Source: Kineosporiaceae bacterium (lineage in GTDB: Bacteria > Actinomycetota > Actinomycetes > Actinomycetales > Kineosporiaceae). From it: DNA of 35,605 bases. Position numbers and translations under genes: made by a program. Location of the stretch: positions 1-35,605 of the forward strand of contig JAEUJN010000074.1 in the NCBI GenBank assembly GCA_016794595.1, written 5' to 3'. Positions 1 through 9,882 of the stretch are shown here, piece after piece. Under the pieces are notes generated by a model. That model saw only the letters and a list, made by a program, of their open reading frames with translations, did no database searches and had not been told where the DNA came from. Numbering within the stretch: the first letter of the stretch is position 1; every line of letters starts with the position of its first letter.

Positions 1-766
1 AGATCGCGGCCAGGCCGGTGTCGAGGTCGACGTACTCGGCCTGCTGGGTGTAGGCGGTGAAGTACTTCTCCACCAACGCGGAGACGAGTTGCTGGCGGAC
101 CTCGCTCGCCGGGGTGGCGGCACGGGCCTCGGCGTAGCGGATGGCGTCCCAGGTGCCGGCGCCGAGGACGGCAGCCCAGGGGTCGGCAGCTCCACTCGCC
201 TGGGCACCCGCCGTACCACCGTTGAGGCCGGCGAAGAAGGCCTCGTCACCGAGTTGGGCGCGCAGCCGCTCGGCGTCCTCCAGCAGGGCGTCGGACTTGT
301 GGACGGCGGGCAGCGGCGCACCGGGGTGCAGCTCGCCGAGCTGGCGGATGTAGCCCGAGAACAGTGCCTCTTCCATCGATCGGGCGCCGAGCAGGTGGAA
401 GGCCAGCGGCAGGATGCGACGGTCGGCGAGTTCCGGGTCATGCTTGGCGACCACCGGCTGCAGTTCGGGCTTGGCCCGGGCGGCGGCCTCCTGGCGCAGC
501 AGGGCGTGCAGCACGGCCATGAAGTGGGACTTGCCCGAGCCGAACGACCCGGTGAGGAACGCGCCACGGCTGGTGCCGGAGCCGACGCCCTCGGCGACCA
601 GCCCGAGCGCGTCGTCGAAGGCGCCTGCGAGGGCGTCGGTGACGACGTACTCGTCCAGGGTGCGGTGCACCGCGGCATCGCCGACGGAATCGGTCAGGCG
701 CAGCACGTAGTCCTCGGCGCCGGCGCGCTCAGGTATCGCGATGACGTCGCGGAGCAAGGTCGTCAT
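1..766 (-). CDS. pglY: PglY, BREX type 2 / Pgl P-loop ATPase (partial, C-terminus outside window)
   Basis: The ATG at 764-766 opens a frame that stays open to the left edge, giving 255 codons of the N-terminus. A Walker A motif (GSFGSGKS) lies at residues 73-80, after a conserved N-terminal region with a segment reading [10 protein letters not shown]. PglY proteins are large (about 1,200 residues) cytoplasmic ATPases that work with PglX, PglW and PglZ in phage growth limitation / BREX type 2, so roughly a fifth of the protein is visible. A GAGGAG ribosome binding site sits just upstream of the ATG. The gene follows pglX on the same strand after 46 bp and is probably co-transcribed with it. 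The identification rests on the P-loop context and the pglW-pglX-pglY order. pglZ is expected to the left but cannot be seen. Confidence 0.92.
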   Translation of the reverse strand, partial: MTTLLRDVIAIPERAGAEDYVLRLTDSVGDAAVHRTLDEYVVTDALAGAFDDALGLVAEGVGSGTSRGAFLTGSFGSGKSHFMAVLHALLRQEAAARAKPELQPVVAKHDPELADRRILPLAFHLLGARSMEEALFSGYIRQLGELHPGAPLPAVHKSDALLEDAERLRAQLGDEAFFAGLNGGTAGAQASGAADPWAAVLGAGTWDAIRYAEARAATPASEVRQQLVSALVEKYFTAYTQQAEYVDLDTGLAAI

Positions 767-812
767 GCGGTCTCCTCGCGGGGGTCGGTCGGTGTGGCGG
801 TGATCATCGCGA

Positions 813-3800
813 TCACGCCTTCGGACGGCGGCCGCGGCCGGTGGCGGGCGGGGTCCAGGCGCGCAAGGCGTCGAGGGTCATCCCGACCTGATGGGCGCGG
901 CGGTCGAGTTCGGCCTGAAGGAAGTCGGCCAGGTTGATCTGGTAGGTGGCATCGATCGTGTCGTGCCACTGCCGCACCCAGGGCTGCAGCTCGGCGAGTC
1001 CGGCGACCAGGGGTACCAGCCGGTCGTCGGCCCAGCCCTCCGCCTCGCGCTCGGCGATCACGGTGGCCAGGGCGAGCGACTGCTGGGCGTGGTCCCACCC
1101 GGCCCAGCCGAGCAGCGGGGTCGGGTCGGTCTCCCGACCACCGCCGGGGTAGGCGATGAAACGCTCCTTGGGGACGTCGAGCTTGCCACGGTTCTGCCAC
1201 CACGACTGCTTGCGGAAGTCGGCCGAGGTGTACTTGGGCGGGACCGGGATGGCGCCGACGTTCTCGCCCGCATCCTCGCGGCGCTGCAGCGCCCAGGTGT
1301 GCTCCCACGCCTCGCGTTTGCGCAGCCCCGGCTCCTTGAGCCGGTGTGCGGCGAGGAACGGGACGCTCTCGTCCTCCAGCAGCGTGGTCAGCACATCGGT
1401 GACCGATGCGTCCTTGCGGCCGTGCCACAGGTGCAGCACCGACACCAGGTCGGCGTCGTGGCTGACCGGGTCGGCGAGCTGGGCGACCGAGCGGACAGCG
1501 GGCCGGCCCTGGGCGTCAAACCAGAACCCCTTGTCCTCCAGGCGGTCCAGCAGCCACCCACGCAGGGCCTTCTCGACCCGCTTCTCCCACGGCTCGGTCG
1601 CCCACCGGCGCTTGTACTCGGGGCGCTCCAGCAGGTTGATGAACTTGTTCGACTCGATGAGATCCAGCCGACGCTGGGCCAGGTCGCGGTAGGCCTCCGG
1701 CCAGTGGGAGGGGATGTCGGTGATCGGTGTGGAGCCGTGCCTAGTGAACCAGGCGGTCGACTCTTCGTCCGCCGCGACCTTGCGGGCCAGAGCGATCTCA
1801 AAGGCGCGCTCGCCCAGGACCAGCCCCGGCACGTCGTCGCCCGGATACGTGACATCCTCGTCGACCAGCCCGTAGGAGCGGTAGACGTGCCAGTCCAACT
1901 CCTCCTGCTCGGCGATCATTCGAGCGTGAGCTTCACCGATCTCGGCACGTGCGCTGCTCAGGAGCCCCGCGGACGGGGCGGGTGCCTCAGGTGCATCCAG
2001 GGACTCGAACAGCGTCGCCGAGTTCCGGGCAGACGAATCGAGCAAGCGAGCGCGTTGCACGGGCAGATCCGCGGGGAGTGGGAACTCCTGCAAGGTAGTT
2101 CCGGTGAACTCATAGCGGTCGGACCAGGGCTGCTGCGAAACTCGCGCTCCAGAGTCGCCGACAGGGTCCCCGCCCTTGGGATAGCTGTTCTGCTTGAGCC
2201 AGAAGCAGGCCGTCGAAGAGTTCAGCACCCCGAGTAGCCCAAGGTGGTCGTCCTCCGTCGCCCCCTCCGGTAGCTGGATTACCGGAGCCGACTTGTTGAA
2301 CAGATACCCGCCATGGTCCAACACGAAGTGATTGTGTGTTGCCACAAATGCGAAGCCAAGCAGCTTTCCACTCCGATGCTTTGATGGCTGGAAGATTGCA
2401 TGGTCGAACCACCGCAGGTCACGCTCCGCCGCAGTCTTGCCGAAGTACAGCCGTGATTTGAGGCCTGAGCGATATGGCCAGAAGTGCTTCAACGCAGGTT
2501 CGGTCAGCTCAATTGGCTCACCAGACCACGTCATCGGCAAGATCGCCATTACGTTCGTGGAGAATATGAAGTCCCTGACCGACTCACCTTCAACAAATGC
2601 CTTGAGCAGGTTGTCGAATCGACGGCGGAAAGTTGATCTGTCTGGGACTAGGAACACTTCGTCGTCGCCGGTGATGTCCGAGAATCCAGCCTCAAGAATT
2701 GCAGAGGATAACGGCTCCTTACCTGCTTCGATGATCTGCAACAGCTCGATGGCCGCGCCCCCCGAGAGCGACCACGGATGCATCGCCAAGATTGTCCGGT
2801 CGAGGTCGACGACCGTCACCCATTCATCGTTCCATCCTGGAGCATCTACGTGCTCGATAATTGACGTCCAGACCTTTCCCTCCGACGCTATAGCAGGTCG
2901 ACCCGGCTCACCGCGGACCCCGAGAACCGCCCTGACACTGATACTTCTCGGTAGTTGCGGACGCCCGACAAGAACCACCGTCGGCGTGCCGTGCCCCGGG
3001 ATGTAGGCGCCAGAAGTGTCGACGACGAGTCGCAGGTCCTGTCTGCCGAGGAATTCCTCGATGATCTTCGAACCAAACTCGCGCTTCATGAATGCGTTCG
3101 AGGTGATCTGGCCGACCCAGCCCGAGCCATGGTCGCCAACTGCCGGCTTGGCGAGTTGGAAGAAGCGTTCCATGAAGGGGACCGTGAGTTGGTACTTGCG
3201 GTGACATGTGACGTAGCGAGCCCGATACGCCGCGTTGATCTTGGGATCTGGCGGGAGAATGTACGGCGGGTTGCCGACCACGACGTCATAGCTTCGCGGC
3301 TTCAGGATCGCCCGCAGCGCGCTGAGATCCTCACTGCTGTAGGCGAATCCACTCAGTCCTGCGTCGTGGCCAGCGTCTCCAAGATCGAGTTCGAGCTGGT
3401 CGGAGCCGTGGAGCAGGGAGTCCCCAGCGGCGAGATGGAAGGTGAACGCCGGGGCAGTCTCCAGAGAAGTGAGGCCGCACGCCCGCATCGCCGCGACGAG
3501 CAGCCGGAACCGGGCGATCGCAACGGCGAACGGGTTCAGGTCGACGCCGTGGATCGCGTCGAGTGCCTTCTGTACCCGGGCCTGCACCTCCATCCCCGGG
3601 GCGTGGGCGGCCCAGCGGTCGGTGAGCCGGGCGAACGCACCGAGCAGGAAATGCCCCGACCCGCAGGTCGGGTCGATCAGCCGGAAGCCTTCCAGGGGCC
3701 GTTCCCGCAGAGCGGGTTCCATCGTCCGGTCGAGGATGAACTCCTCGACGAACTCCGGGGTCTGCAGCAGCGCGAAGGTCTTCTTCGCGTAGTCGGACAG

Positions 3801-4382
3801 GTCCTGGTAGAGGTCGCCGAGGAACCGGGTGGACAGGCCCGGATCGGTGAAGTCCCAGACCAGCGCGCCGTCCGCGGTCCGCTCGCGCCACAGGCCGATC
3901 AGCGCCTTGGCCGCCTGCCCCGAGGGGGACACGGTCCACAGCGGCGAGTGCGCCTCGACCAGGTCGCGAGTGGCCCGAGTGGCGCGTAGGTGCTCGACCG
4001 CCCACAGCAGCCACTCCCGGTCGGTGTGCTCGGGATGCGCGCGGAAGTAGGCGAGTTCGGCGTCCAGCGCCTCCTGCCGGCGTTCGGCCGGGCCGGCGAG
4101 CCAGACGGGCCCGAGCAACCGGTTGTCCTCGCAGAATCGGACGAACACCGTCGTCAGCACCCACGCCACCGCGGCTTGGGTGACCCGGTCGTCGCGCCAC
4201 GCCTGCCACGACATCGCGGTACGCTCACGGCGGACCGCCTCGTGGTGCTCGCGGGCCCAGCGTTCCTTGACCCCGGGGTCAGCGACCACCGGGTCGGTGG
4301 ACTCCACCCGCTCGCGCAGATCGCCCTCCAAGTCGAGGACAACCCGCTTCAGCGCCGCGGTCAGAGCCTTCGCGTCGATCAC
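813..4382 (-). CDS. pglX: PglX, adenine-specific DNA methyltransferase of BREX type 2 / Pgl
   Basis: The product is 1189 residues, the normal size for PglX. The S-adenosylmethionine-binding motif (PTCGSGHF, around residue 240) is followed by the amino-methyltransferase catalytic motif NPPY around residue 370, the order of a gamma-type N6-adenine methyltransferase. Long N- and C-terminal helical regions flank the catalytic core, as in the family. I place the start at the GTG at 4380-4382 (protein begins [11 protein letters not shown]), because an in-frame start 57 codons upstream would lie wholly inside pglW and give non-family sequence. The pglW stop and this GTG are one base apart, and a GGAGG inside the end of pglW can serve as ribosome binding site, so translation is probably coupled. 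PglX modifies DNA in the Pgl/BREX system; the methylated site here cannot be read from sequence. Confidence 0.94.
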   Translation of the reverse strand: MIDAKALTAALKRVVLDLEGDLRERVESTDPVVADPGVKERWAREHHEAVRRERTAMSWQAWRDDRVTQAAVAWVLTTVFVRFCEDNRLLGPVWLAGPAERRQEALDAELAYFRAHPEHTDREWLLWAVEHLRATRATRDLVEAHSPLWTVSPSGQAAKALIGLWRERTADGALVWDFTDPGLSTRFLGDLYQDLSDYAKKTFALLQTPEFVEEFILDRTMEPALRERPLEGFRLIDPTCGSGHFLLGAFARLTDRWAAHAPGMEVQARVQKALDAIHGVDLNPFAVAIARFRLLVAAMRACGLTSLETAPAFTFHLAAGDSLLHGSDQLELDLGDAGHDAGLSGFAYSSEDLSALRAILKPRSYDVVVGNPPYILPPDPKINAAYRARYVTCHRKYQLTVPFMERFFQLAKPAVGDHGSGWVGQITSNAFMKREFGSKIIEEFLGRQDLRLVVDTSGAYIPGHGTPTVVLVGRPQLPRSISVRAVLGVRGEPGRPAIASEGKVWTSIIEHVDAPGWNDEWVTVVDLDRTILAMHPWSLSGGAAIELLQIIEAGKEPLSSAILEAGFSDITGDDEVFLVPDRSTFRRRFDNLLKAFVEGESVRDFIFSTNVMAILPMTWSGEPIELTEPALKHFWPYRSGLKSRLYFGKTAAERDLRWFDHAIFQPSKHRSGKLLGFAFVATHNHFVLDHGGYLFNKSAPVIQLPEGATEDDHLGLLGVLNSSTACFWLKQNSYPKGGDPVGDSGARVSQQPWSDRYEFTGTTLQEFPLPADLPVQRARLLDSSARNSATLFESLDAPEAPAPSAGLLSSARAEIGEAHARMIAEQEELDWHVYRSYGLVDEDVTYPGDDVPGLVLGERAFEIALARKVAADEESTAWFTRHGSTPITDIPSHWPEAYRDLAQRRLDLIESNKFINLLERPEYKRRWATEPWEKRVEKALRGWLLDRLEDKGFWFDAQGRPAVRSVAQLADPVSHDADLVSVLHLWHGRKDASVTDVLTTLLEDESVPFLAAHRLKEPGLRKREAWEHTWALQRREDAGENVGAIPVPPKYTSADFRKQSWWQNRGKLDVPKERFIAYPGGGRETDPTPLLGWAGWDHAQQSLALATVIAEREAEGWADDRLVPLVAGLAELQPWVRQWHDTIDATYQINLADFLQAELDRRAHQVGMTLDALRAWTPPATGRGRRPKA

Positions 4383-4383
4383 G

Positions 4384-7300
4384 TCACGCCTCCCGCGCCG
4401 CGGCGGCTGTCGCCGCGGCGTCCACCCACTCGGTGTCCAACGGCACGAACTGATTCGGGGCGGCCAACGGCACCGGCCGCCCGTCCAGGACCGCTCCCTG
4501 GTTGGCGCCGAGCTGCGGCACCAGCAACCACACCGCTCGCGCCCGCGACGCACTGAGGTCGGTCCATCGAGCCAGCAACCCCATCGCGTCGTAGCGGGCC
4601 AGCGGCGACGCCTCCACCACCACTACCGGTCCGCTGCCGCCGTCCTCGGCCAGGGCTGCGTCGATCGCCGCTTCAACCTGTGGCCAGGACCGACGGACGA
4701 GCTCGTGCAGGCCACGCCGTCCACGGCTCGACTCGGCCTCGGCGTCCGCCGCGCGGACCAGCTCCCACGGCAGCCCCGCCGCGGCCGACGCCGCGCGCAG
4801 CGCGTCGAGCAGCACCGCGGTGACGTCGACGACGCCTGCCCGGTAGCCACGCTGTGCCGCCTCCACGAACCGGTCGAGCCGGTCCGCGCGAACCCCGAGC
4901 GCGAGGAACGACCGGCTCGCGATCGACTGCTCCAGCCGCGCCCCCAGCGCGCCGGTGCTGCCGACAGGGGACGAGGGCAGCGCGTGACTGGTCGGCCGCC
5001 GCGACTCCAGACCCTCGGTCGCCGGCCCGGTCCGCGGCGCCCGGTACAGCCCGGTCCGCTCGTCGAACGTCAGCGCGAGGCCAGCCTCGGCGATCGCGGC
5101 GTCCAGCTCCGGCCGCAGCGGCAACTCGGGCACGGCCGGGAACCGCACCCGGACCCGCTGCCGGATCTCGTCGGGCGAGAGCTGCTGACCGCCCAGGTCG
5201 GCGAAGGTGAGCGCCAGCGCCGCCACCGGCGACAGATCACGGTGATGCAGCTCTCCTGCCCCCGATGCCGCCGCATGCGCCGAGGTTGCCGCGGCGAGCG
5301 TGGCTCGCCGCTGCGGCTCCGCCAACGCCGCCGGCACGTCCGGCAGCGGCGGCATCACCGCGGCCAGCCGGTCCCGCACCCGGCCGGCGGCGACCACCTC
5401 CCGGGACGCGTCGAGGGCGGCGACCAGCCGGTCCGCTTCGGCGGCCAGCGTGTCTGCGACATCGAACAGCGCCTGGTCCACAGCGAGCAGGGACACCTGC
5501 CCGCCACGGCGGCGCACCGACACCGCGGGCGACTCGTCGTCGTCCGCGCGGTGCTTGGCCCGGCGCCGGTCCAAGGCCAACCGGAGCAGGCCGCGAGCCA
5601 GCCGCGGGTCCGGGTGCTGCTCGGGTGCGAGCGCGGCCACCACCGCGGCGGTCAGCTCGGCAACCGCGGCCACCCCACCGAGCTCGGTGAGCCGAACGGA
5701 GACGGCCTGCTCCAGCCGGTCCAGCAGAGCCCGACTGGCGTCGTCCGCCGCCCACAGCTCCTGGAGAGTGCCGAGCAGCTGGGTGGCCCGGGCCCCGGTC
5801 ACCGGCTCGGCAAGGCCCGCCGCGAGCTGGGCGTGGGTGGCGAAGGCGTCCAGGTCGGTGCCGAGCCCGAGCATCAGCCGGGTGATCCCGGCGCGGGACG
5901 GCGACCGGGGGTTGACCACGGCAGCGAGCAGCAGCTCGGCGGCGTCCGTCGGTGTCGGCACCGCGCCGGGCAGCGGGGTCGGTGCGACGTCGCCGAGCCG
6001 AGCCCGCCACTGCTTCACCCGCGAGGTGATCTGCAGCCGGGTCGCGTTGGCGACCCCCGCCATCCGGGAGATCCGAACCTGGTCGACGGTGAGTAGCTCG
6101 CCGACGGTGCTCACCCCGTACGGCTCCAGCGCCGACAGCGCCCGCGCGGTCAGCCCGGAATCCCGCAACGGCGTGGTGAGGGTGGCCCGCGCCGCGAGGT
6201 CATCGTGGGCGTGATCCGGCTGGGTGGTGGCGTCCCCGGCGAAGGTGGCCAGCCAGGCCGAACGCAGCGCCTCCGCGGTGTGGTGGCGCTGCCGTGCGTC
6301 GCGGGCCAGCGCCGTGGTGAAGAACCCCGTCAAGTCGGCGGCGATCGCCGGATCGAACAGGTCAGCGGTGACCGTCGCCTCGTCGGTGATGGTGGCCGGG
6401 TCCGCCTGACCGTCACCGTAGGTCGGGGTGCGACCGGTGGCCATCTCGAACAGGACAACGGACGCCGCGTACCGCTCGGCTGCGGAGTCGTACCGGTCCC
6501 GGGTGCCGACCAGGAACGGGTCGAGGTAGGGCGGGGTGCCGGCGGCGGTCGCCGACGCGGCGGCGCGGGTGAGGGAGAAGTCGAACAGCACCAGGTGCTT
6601 GGTGCGGTCCCCGCGGCCCTCGCGTACCCCGAGGTTGGACGGCTTGATGTCGCGGTGGTCGACACCGGCCCGGTCGAGCAGCACCAGGGCGTCGAGGAGT
6701 TCGGTACCGAAGCGCTCCAACAGGTCCAGGGAGAGCCGGGTGCGGGTACGCATCACGTCGGTGAGGGTCTCGGCACCGGCGCTCTCCAGCAATAGCGCGC
6801 GCCGTCCGCCGACCACGATCGGACCCTCGACGAGCTTGACGATGCGTGGGGAGTCGAGGCGCCGCAGCACCTCGGCCTCCTCGTCCAGGCGGGTGGCGGC
6901 GTGGTCGTCCAGGGCGACCTTGAGCACCCGGTCGGCGTCCGGGCCGTCGGCGAGGGCGTCGCGGACCAGCAGGCCGACCGCCGTCGAGCCCTGGCCGAGG
7001 CGACGCAGCAGAGTGAACCGTCCGTCGAGAACGGTGCCGGTGGTGGCCTCCAGCGGGTCAGCGACGTCACCCTCCGCGATCTCTCGCTCGGCGGAGGCGA
7101 GCTGAGCGAGGAACTCGGTGACGTCCGAGGTGCGCTGCGCCGGAGACGGATGGGTGGCGCGCAGCACCAGCGACCGCAGGGTCGAGGAGACCTGTGGCAG
7201 CTCGATCGCCAGGTCGAGTCCCTGCTGCGCCTTCAGCCGTTCGCGGAAGGCGCCCCGGCTCGGGGCGGGTGGGCTGCCGGTGAGCAGGGAGAAGGCCAGG

Positions 7301-8595
7301 GCGCCCAGGCCGAACACGTCGAGGCGGACGCGGTCGGCGTCCGGCGTCCACGCGCCCTCGGGGGCGAGGAAGACATCGGCCATGCCCTCGTCGTCGTCCG
7401 GGGCGTCGGGGGCCAGGGAGGTGACCCCGGTGTGCGACCGTGGGCCCGGGGTGGTCTGGCCGGGTTCGGCGGTGACCCGTCCGGCGCTCTGCCAGTCACC
7501 GATGCGGACTTTGACGTCGTGCGCCATCCCGGTCAAGGCCCGCACCCGGACGGCGCGAGGGGTGAGGGCCCGATGGACGACCCGGTTGTTGTGGGCGTAC
7601 TGCAGGGCCTCACCGAGCTGGCGGATGATCGAGAGCTGGGTGGCCAGCGGGACGCCGTTGGTCTGCGCGGACAGCCACAGGTCGAGCCGCTGCCAGGCCG
7701 GATCATCGGGGTAGACCAGACCGACGCCGAGGTCGGACTCGACCAGGTCGCGGGGGCGGAGCAGGCCGTCGTGCTGCAGCCGGGACATGGTCCCGAACTC
7801 GTTCGTGGCGATCCGCAGGACCGCGGCGCGTTCCTGCTGGGTGGCCGACGGGGCGAGCACCTGAAACCGGATCCGGGCACGGTCGTGCTGGTCGACCCGG
7901 TGGGTCGCCGGCCAGTCCTGCCAGCCGTCGCCGGAGGCGATCGCCTCGCCGGTGATCAACCAGGAGCCGGCATCGCGCCGAGGGTGCCGCACCACGCCGA
8001 TCCGCTCCATCAGGATGGTCAGGATCTTCTCCTGACCGGGCCCGATCGGGCGATGCGAGGGCGGTTCGAGGACCAGGGCGGAAATCCCCGGCAGGTGGCT
8101 CTGTCGCTCGCGGCCGTCTGGCCCGTAAAGGTTGATCGCCGCCTGCTCGCCGAGCTCACAGGTGAAGTCGGGGGCGTGCAGGAACACGGACTCCTGGATG
8201 TACGGGAGCGCCTCGCGCTGCGGTGGGATGCGGGTCTTGGTCTCGGCGGCCCAGGCCTTGAGCTCGTCGTACAGCTTGGACTTGAGGTACTGGGCCTTGC
8301 GCCGGGCCAACAGCAACGGGGAGTCCTCCGGGGGGTGCCCCTCGCGACGCCACACATAGTCGTCCCCGCGCAGGACGCCGCGGTAGTGCTTGAGCTCGAT
8401 CAGGTGGAGCCGGTCACGGCCGAGCAGCAGCAGGTCGACCTCGTACCAGCGGCCCCTGGCGTCCCGGAACTCGAAGTTGGACCAGGCCCGGAACGGGGTC
8501 TCTTCGGGCATGATCGCGCGGACCAAGGCCAGGCCCTCGGCCTCGTGGGCGAACTGCGACTGGGTCACCTCGACCCAGCGCGAGTCCCGCACCAC
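4384..8595 (-). CDS. pglW: PglW, NERD-domain plus protein kinase of BREX type 2 / Pgl
   Basis: This 1403-residue protein begins with a nuclease-related NERD domain (YEVDLLLL then ELKHY, residues about 52-70). A first kinase-like domain follows, whose catalytic loop reads HRALTPRAV near residue 337. A second kinase domain has a glycine loop (GQGSTA, about 533), a VLKVA lysine, a catalytic loop HRDIKPSN (about 647) and DFS in place of DFG. The C-terminal half is helical and contains helix-hairpin-helix-like sequence. PglW is the serine/threonine kinase of the phage growth limitation system. I choose the GTG at 8595 because a GGGAGG lies 9 bases upstream and the sequence then runs VVRDSRWVEVTQSQF, like family N-termini; a second GTG at 8592 is possible. 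It is the first gene of the visible pglWXY operon. Confidence 0.94.
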   Translation of the reverse strand: MVRDSRWVEVTQSQFAHEAEGLALVRAIMPEETPFRAWSNFEFRDARGRWYEVDLLLLGRDRLHLIELKHYRGVLRGDDYVWRREGHPPEDSPLLLARRKAQYLKSKLYDELKAWAAETKTRIPPQREALPYIQESVFLHAPDFTCELGEQAAINLYGPDGRERQSHLPGISALVLEPPSHRPIGPGQEKILTILMERIGVVRHPRRDAGSWLITGEAIASGDGWQDWPATHRVDQHDRARIRFQVLAPSATQQERAAVLRIATNEFGTMSRLQHDGLLRPRDLVESDLGVGLVYPDDPAWQRLDLWLSAQTNGVPLATQLSIIRQLGEALQYAHNNRVVHRALTPRAVRVRALTGMAHDVKVRIGDWQSAGRVTAEPGQTTPGPRSHTGVTSLAPDAPDDDEGMADVFLAPEGAWTPDADRVRLDVFGLGALAFSLLTGSPPAPSRGAFRERLKAQQGLDLAIELPQVSSTLRSLVLRATHPSPAQRTSDVTEFLAQLASAEREIAEGDVADPLEATTGTVLDGRFTLLRRLGQGSTAVGLLVRDALADGPDADRVLKVALDDHAATRLDEEAEVLRRLDSPRIVKLVEGPIVVGGRRALLLESAGAETLTDVMRTRTRLSLDLLERFGTELLDALVLLDRAGVDHRDIKPSNLGVREGRGDRTKHLVLFDFSLTRAAASATAAGTPPYLDPFLVGTRDRYDSAAERYAASVVLFEMATGRTPTYGDGQADPATITDEATVTADLFDPAIAADLTGFFTTALARDARQRHHTAEALRSAWLATFAGDATTQPDHAHDDLAARATLTTPLRDSGLTARALSALEPYGVSTVGELLTVDQVRISRMAGVANATRLQITSRVKQWRARLGDVAPTPLPGAVPTPTDAAELLLAAVVNPRSPSRAGITRLMLGLGTDLDAFATHAQLAAGLAEPVTGARATQLLGTLQELWAADDASRALLDRLEQAVSVRLTELGGVAAVAELTAAVVAALAPEQHPDPRLARGLLRLALDRRRAKHRADDDESPAVSVRRRGGQVSLLAVDQALFDVADTLAAEADRLVAALDASREVVAAGRVRDRLAAVMPPLPDVPAALAEPQRRATLAAATSAHAAASGAGELHHRDLSPVAALALTFADLGGQQLSPDEIRQRVRVRFPAVPELPLRPELDAAIAEAGLALTFDERTGLYRAPRTGPATEGLESRRPTSHALPSSPVGSTGALGARLEQSIASRSFLALGVRADRLDRFVEAAQRGYRAGVVDVTAVLLDALRAASAAAGLPWELVRAADAEAESSRGRRGLHELVRRSWPQVEAAIDAALAEDGGSGPVVVVEASPLARYDAMGLLARWTDLSASRARAVWLLVPQLGANQGAVLDGRPVPLAAPNQFVPLDTEWVDAAATAAAAREA

Positions 8596-8785
8596 TCGCC
8601 GTTCCCTCCCACTCCGCCAGCGTCCTTGCCGCCCGCTCAACCCCCGGAGAGCCCATCCTGGCAGACACGCTGTGATCCGGTGCGCGCTTGAGGTGACGCT
8701 TCGCGGACCGACTGTTGATCATTGAGCCACACAACGGCCGGGCTCTACGGTTGTGCGATGGCCCCTGAGATCCCGGGGGTCGCCC
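8596..8785. promoter_or_regulatory. Intergenic region between divergent pglW and hypothetical gene
   Basis: This 190 bp gap separates pglW (minus) from the hypothetical gene at 8786 (plus), so it must hold the promoters for both. I see no convincing -35/-10 pair. An inverted repeat, CACAAC (8730-8735) with GTTGTG (8750-8755), separated by 14 bases, lies about 35 bp before the plus-strand gene and could be an operator or a chance hairpin. Confidence 0.4.
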
Positions 8786-9496
8786 ATGCGCAAGCACAGG
8801 CGTGACTGCGAAGAGCCGCCACGGGACAAGTCGACCTGTACATGTGAGTGCGACGGCGAGTTCCACGGCATTGCTGCGCCGTCGCAGGCCGACACGTCTC
8901 CGCCGCCTGACCCACCCCCGCCACCCGCGCCGCCAGCCAGCGACGACGACGGTGATGACGTCGGGCCCCAGCACCGGGAAGGCGCAGTCGTCGCATGGCT
9001 CGTGCTGAACTGGGACACGCCGTCCGGCATGCTCTCACAGGCCGCGGCCACGGCCATCGCCGATGAGGTGGACAAAGCCGTCGTCGACTCAGGCGACTCC
9101 TGGCGCATCCGAAGCAGGGTCCGCAGACGGCATGGGCTGTGCAGCCTGCTCGTCCTCGCGGTCGACGGACTCGCCCCGCTGGCCGAGGCCGACTCGCTCG
9201 TCGGCGACGCCGTCGCCGATCTGGTCGTTCCCGACACCCATGGCTTCGCCGATACCGTCATGTCGGAGGTCGTCTCACACGTGGTCGCGGAGTTGGTCTC
9301 GTCGGCCTTGGGCGGGCAGCTCGCCCGGGCCCAGGATGTGCTGCGGGCTCTCCGAATGCTGGCCGTAGCTGCCTGCCCCGCCCCTCGTCGTCACGTTGAG
9401 CTCTGGCGATCGTGCGCAGCACCGTTGGCCGAGGAGATGACTCATACGGCGGTGCGGTGGTGGATTCTGGAACGCTTCGCAGACGGAGGATCCTGA
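8786..9496 (+). CDS. Hypothetical protein with CxCxCxGxxHG motif
   Basis: The product is 236 residues from the ATG at 8786. The N-terminus has the cysteine/histidine pattern CTCECDGEFHG (residues 18-28), which recurs near the start of uncharacterised actinobacterial proteins and could bind a metal. A proline-rich and then acidic linker follows (about residues 37-60), and then a helical, alanine- and valine-rich domain ending in a WW-containing segment. No catalytic motif is visible. An upstream ATG at 8753 exists, but the cysteine motif and composition favour 8786; the ribosome binding site is weak (GGGGG). The gene is divergent from pglW and is not obviously part of the Pgl system. The plus-strand frame is preferred over the overlapping minus-strand frames because of the structured motif and amino-acid composition. 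Function unknown. Confidence 0.6.
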   Translation: MRKHRRDCEEPPRDKSTCTCECDGEFHGIAAPSQADTSPPPDPPPPPAPPASDDDGDDVGPQHREGAVVAWLVLNWDTPSGMLSQAAATAIADEVDKAVVDSGDSWRIRSRVRRRHGLCSLLVLAVDGLAPLAEADSLVGDAVADLVVPDTHGFADTVMSEVVSHVVAELVSSALGGQLARAQDVLRALRMLAVAACPAPRRHVELWRSCAAPLAEEMTHTAVRWWILERFADGGS

Positions 9497-9578
9497 ATGA
9501 CGGCTCTTCGTGCGGTTTCGCGAGGAGGCACCCGTGGACACTGGCACCAATGCGGGATGCCGGCCCGGGCGGGGCTTC

Positions 9579-9626
9579 AAGGCCGCGGTCTTCGGCAAGG
9601 ACCCGAACTGGGGCCGGGTGCTGGCC
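9579..9626 (+). pseudogene. argJ: argJ fragment (ornithine/glutamate N-acetyltransferase remnant)
   Basis: Sixteen codons read KAAVFGKDPNWGRVLA, which matches the conserved segment near the C-terminus of bifunctional ArgJ (normally followed by AVG...), the arginine-biosynthesis acetyltransferase. The match stops abruptly on both sides: the following residues (GPGAG...) are not ArgJ, and no other ArgJ block is seen nearby. The fragment sits in an open frame that could start at a GTG at 9534 behind GAGGAGG, but such a product would not be an enzyme. This is a gene remnant left by rearrangement, or a chimeric small ORF. The identification rests on one short but very characteristic motif. Confidence 0.6.
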
Positions 9627-9838
9627 GGGCCAGGCGCAGGGCATCGGTTGTCATGGGTGGCTCACAGCGCCGTCGGCGCTGACCCACCAGATCTCGATCC
9701 CGGCCGCCGCCAGCCACCGGTGCCCTCTGGCCTGGCGACGTGGTAGCCCCTGTGCATGTTGAGCTTGATGACGTCCAGCAGCGGCTGCGCGCGACACGTG
9801 CTCATGGGACGGATCAACAACAAGGACCTTGCTGGGAT

Positions 9839-9870
9839 CCCAACAGAGGCCGTTGAACGGCCAGATTGGG
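9839..9870 (-). terminator. Hairpin just downstream of the tRNA-Ala fragment
   Basis: On the minus strand CCCAA / GGCCG pairs with CGGCC / TTGGG around a TTCAA loop, with small internal bulges; the inner arms GGCCGTT and AACGGCC are perfectly complementary. It starts 12 bases after the 3' end of the tRNA fragment. That is where a tRNA terminator would lie, suggesting the original 3' flank of the tRNA gene is preserved. There is no clear U-tract, so termination is inferred from position and stability. Confidence 0.5.
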
Positions 9871-9882
9871 TCCTGCACTGGG

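Noticed and set aside
4123-6096. Long plus-strand open frame (657 codons) opposite pglX/pglW
   Set aside because: It is arginine-, glycine- and proline-rich antisense sequence of a strongly supported gene pair; no domain is recognisable and GC-rich DNA produces such frames by chance. The same applies to plus-strand frames at 6901-8691, 17692-18978, 21352-22896 and 27069-28712.
8730-8755. CACAAC/GTTGTG hairpin as a terminator
   Set aside because: The arms are only 6 bp with a 14-base loop and no T-tract; it lies in a divergent promoter region, so it is at most an operator.
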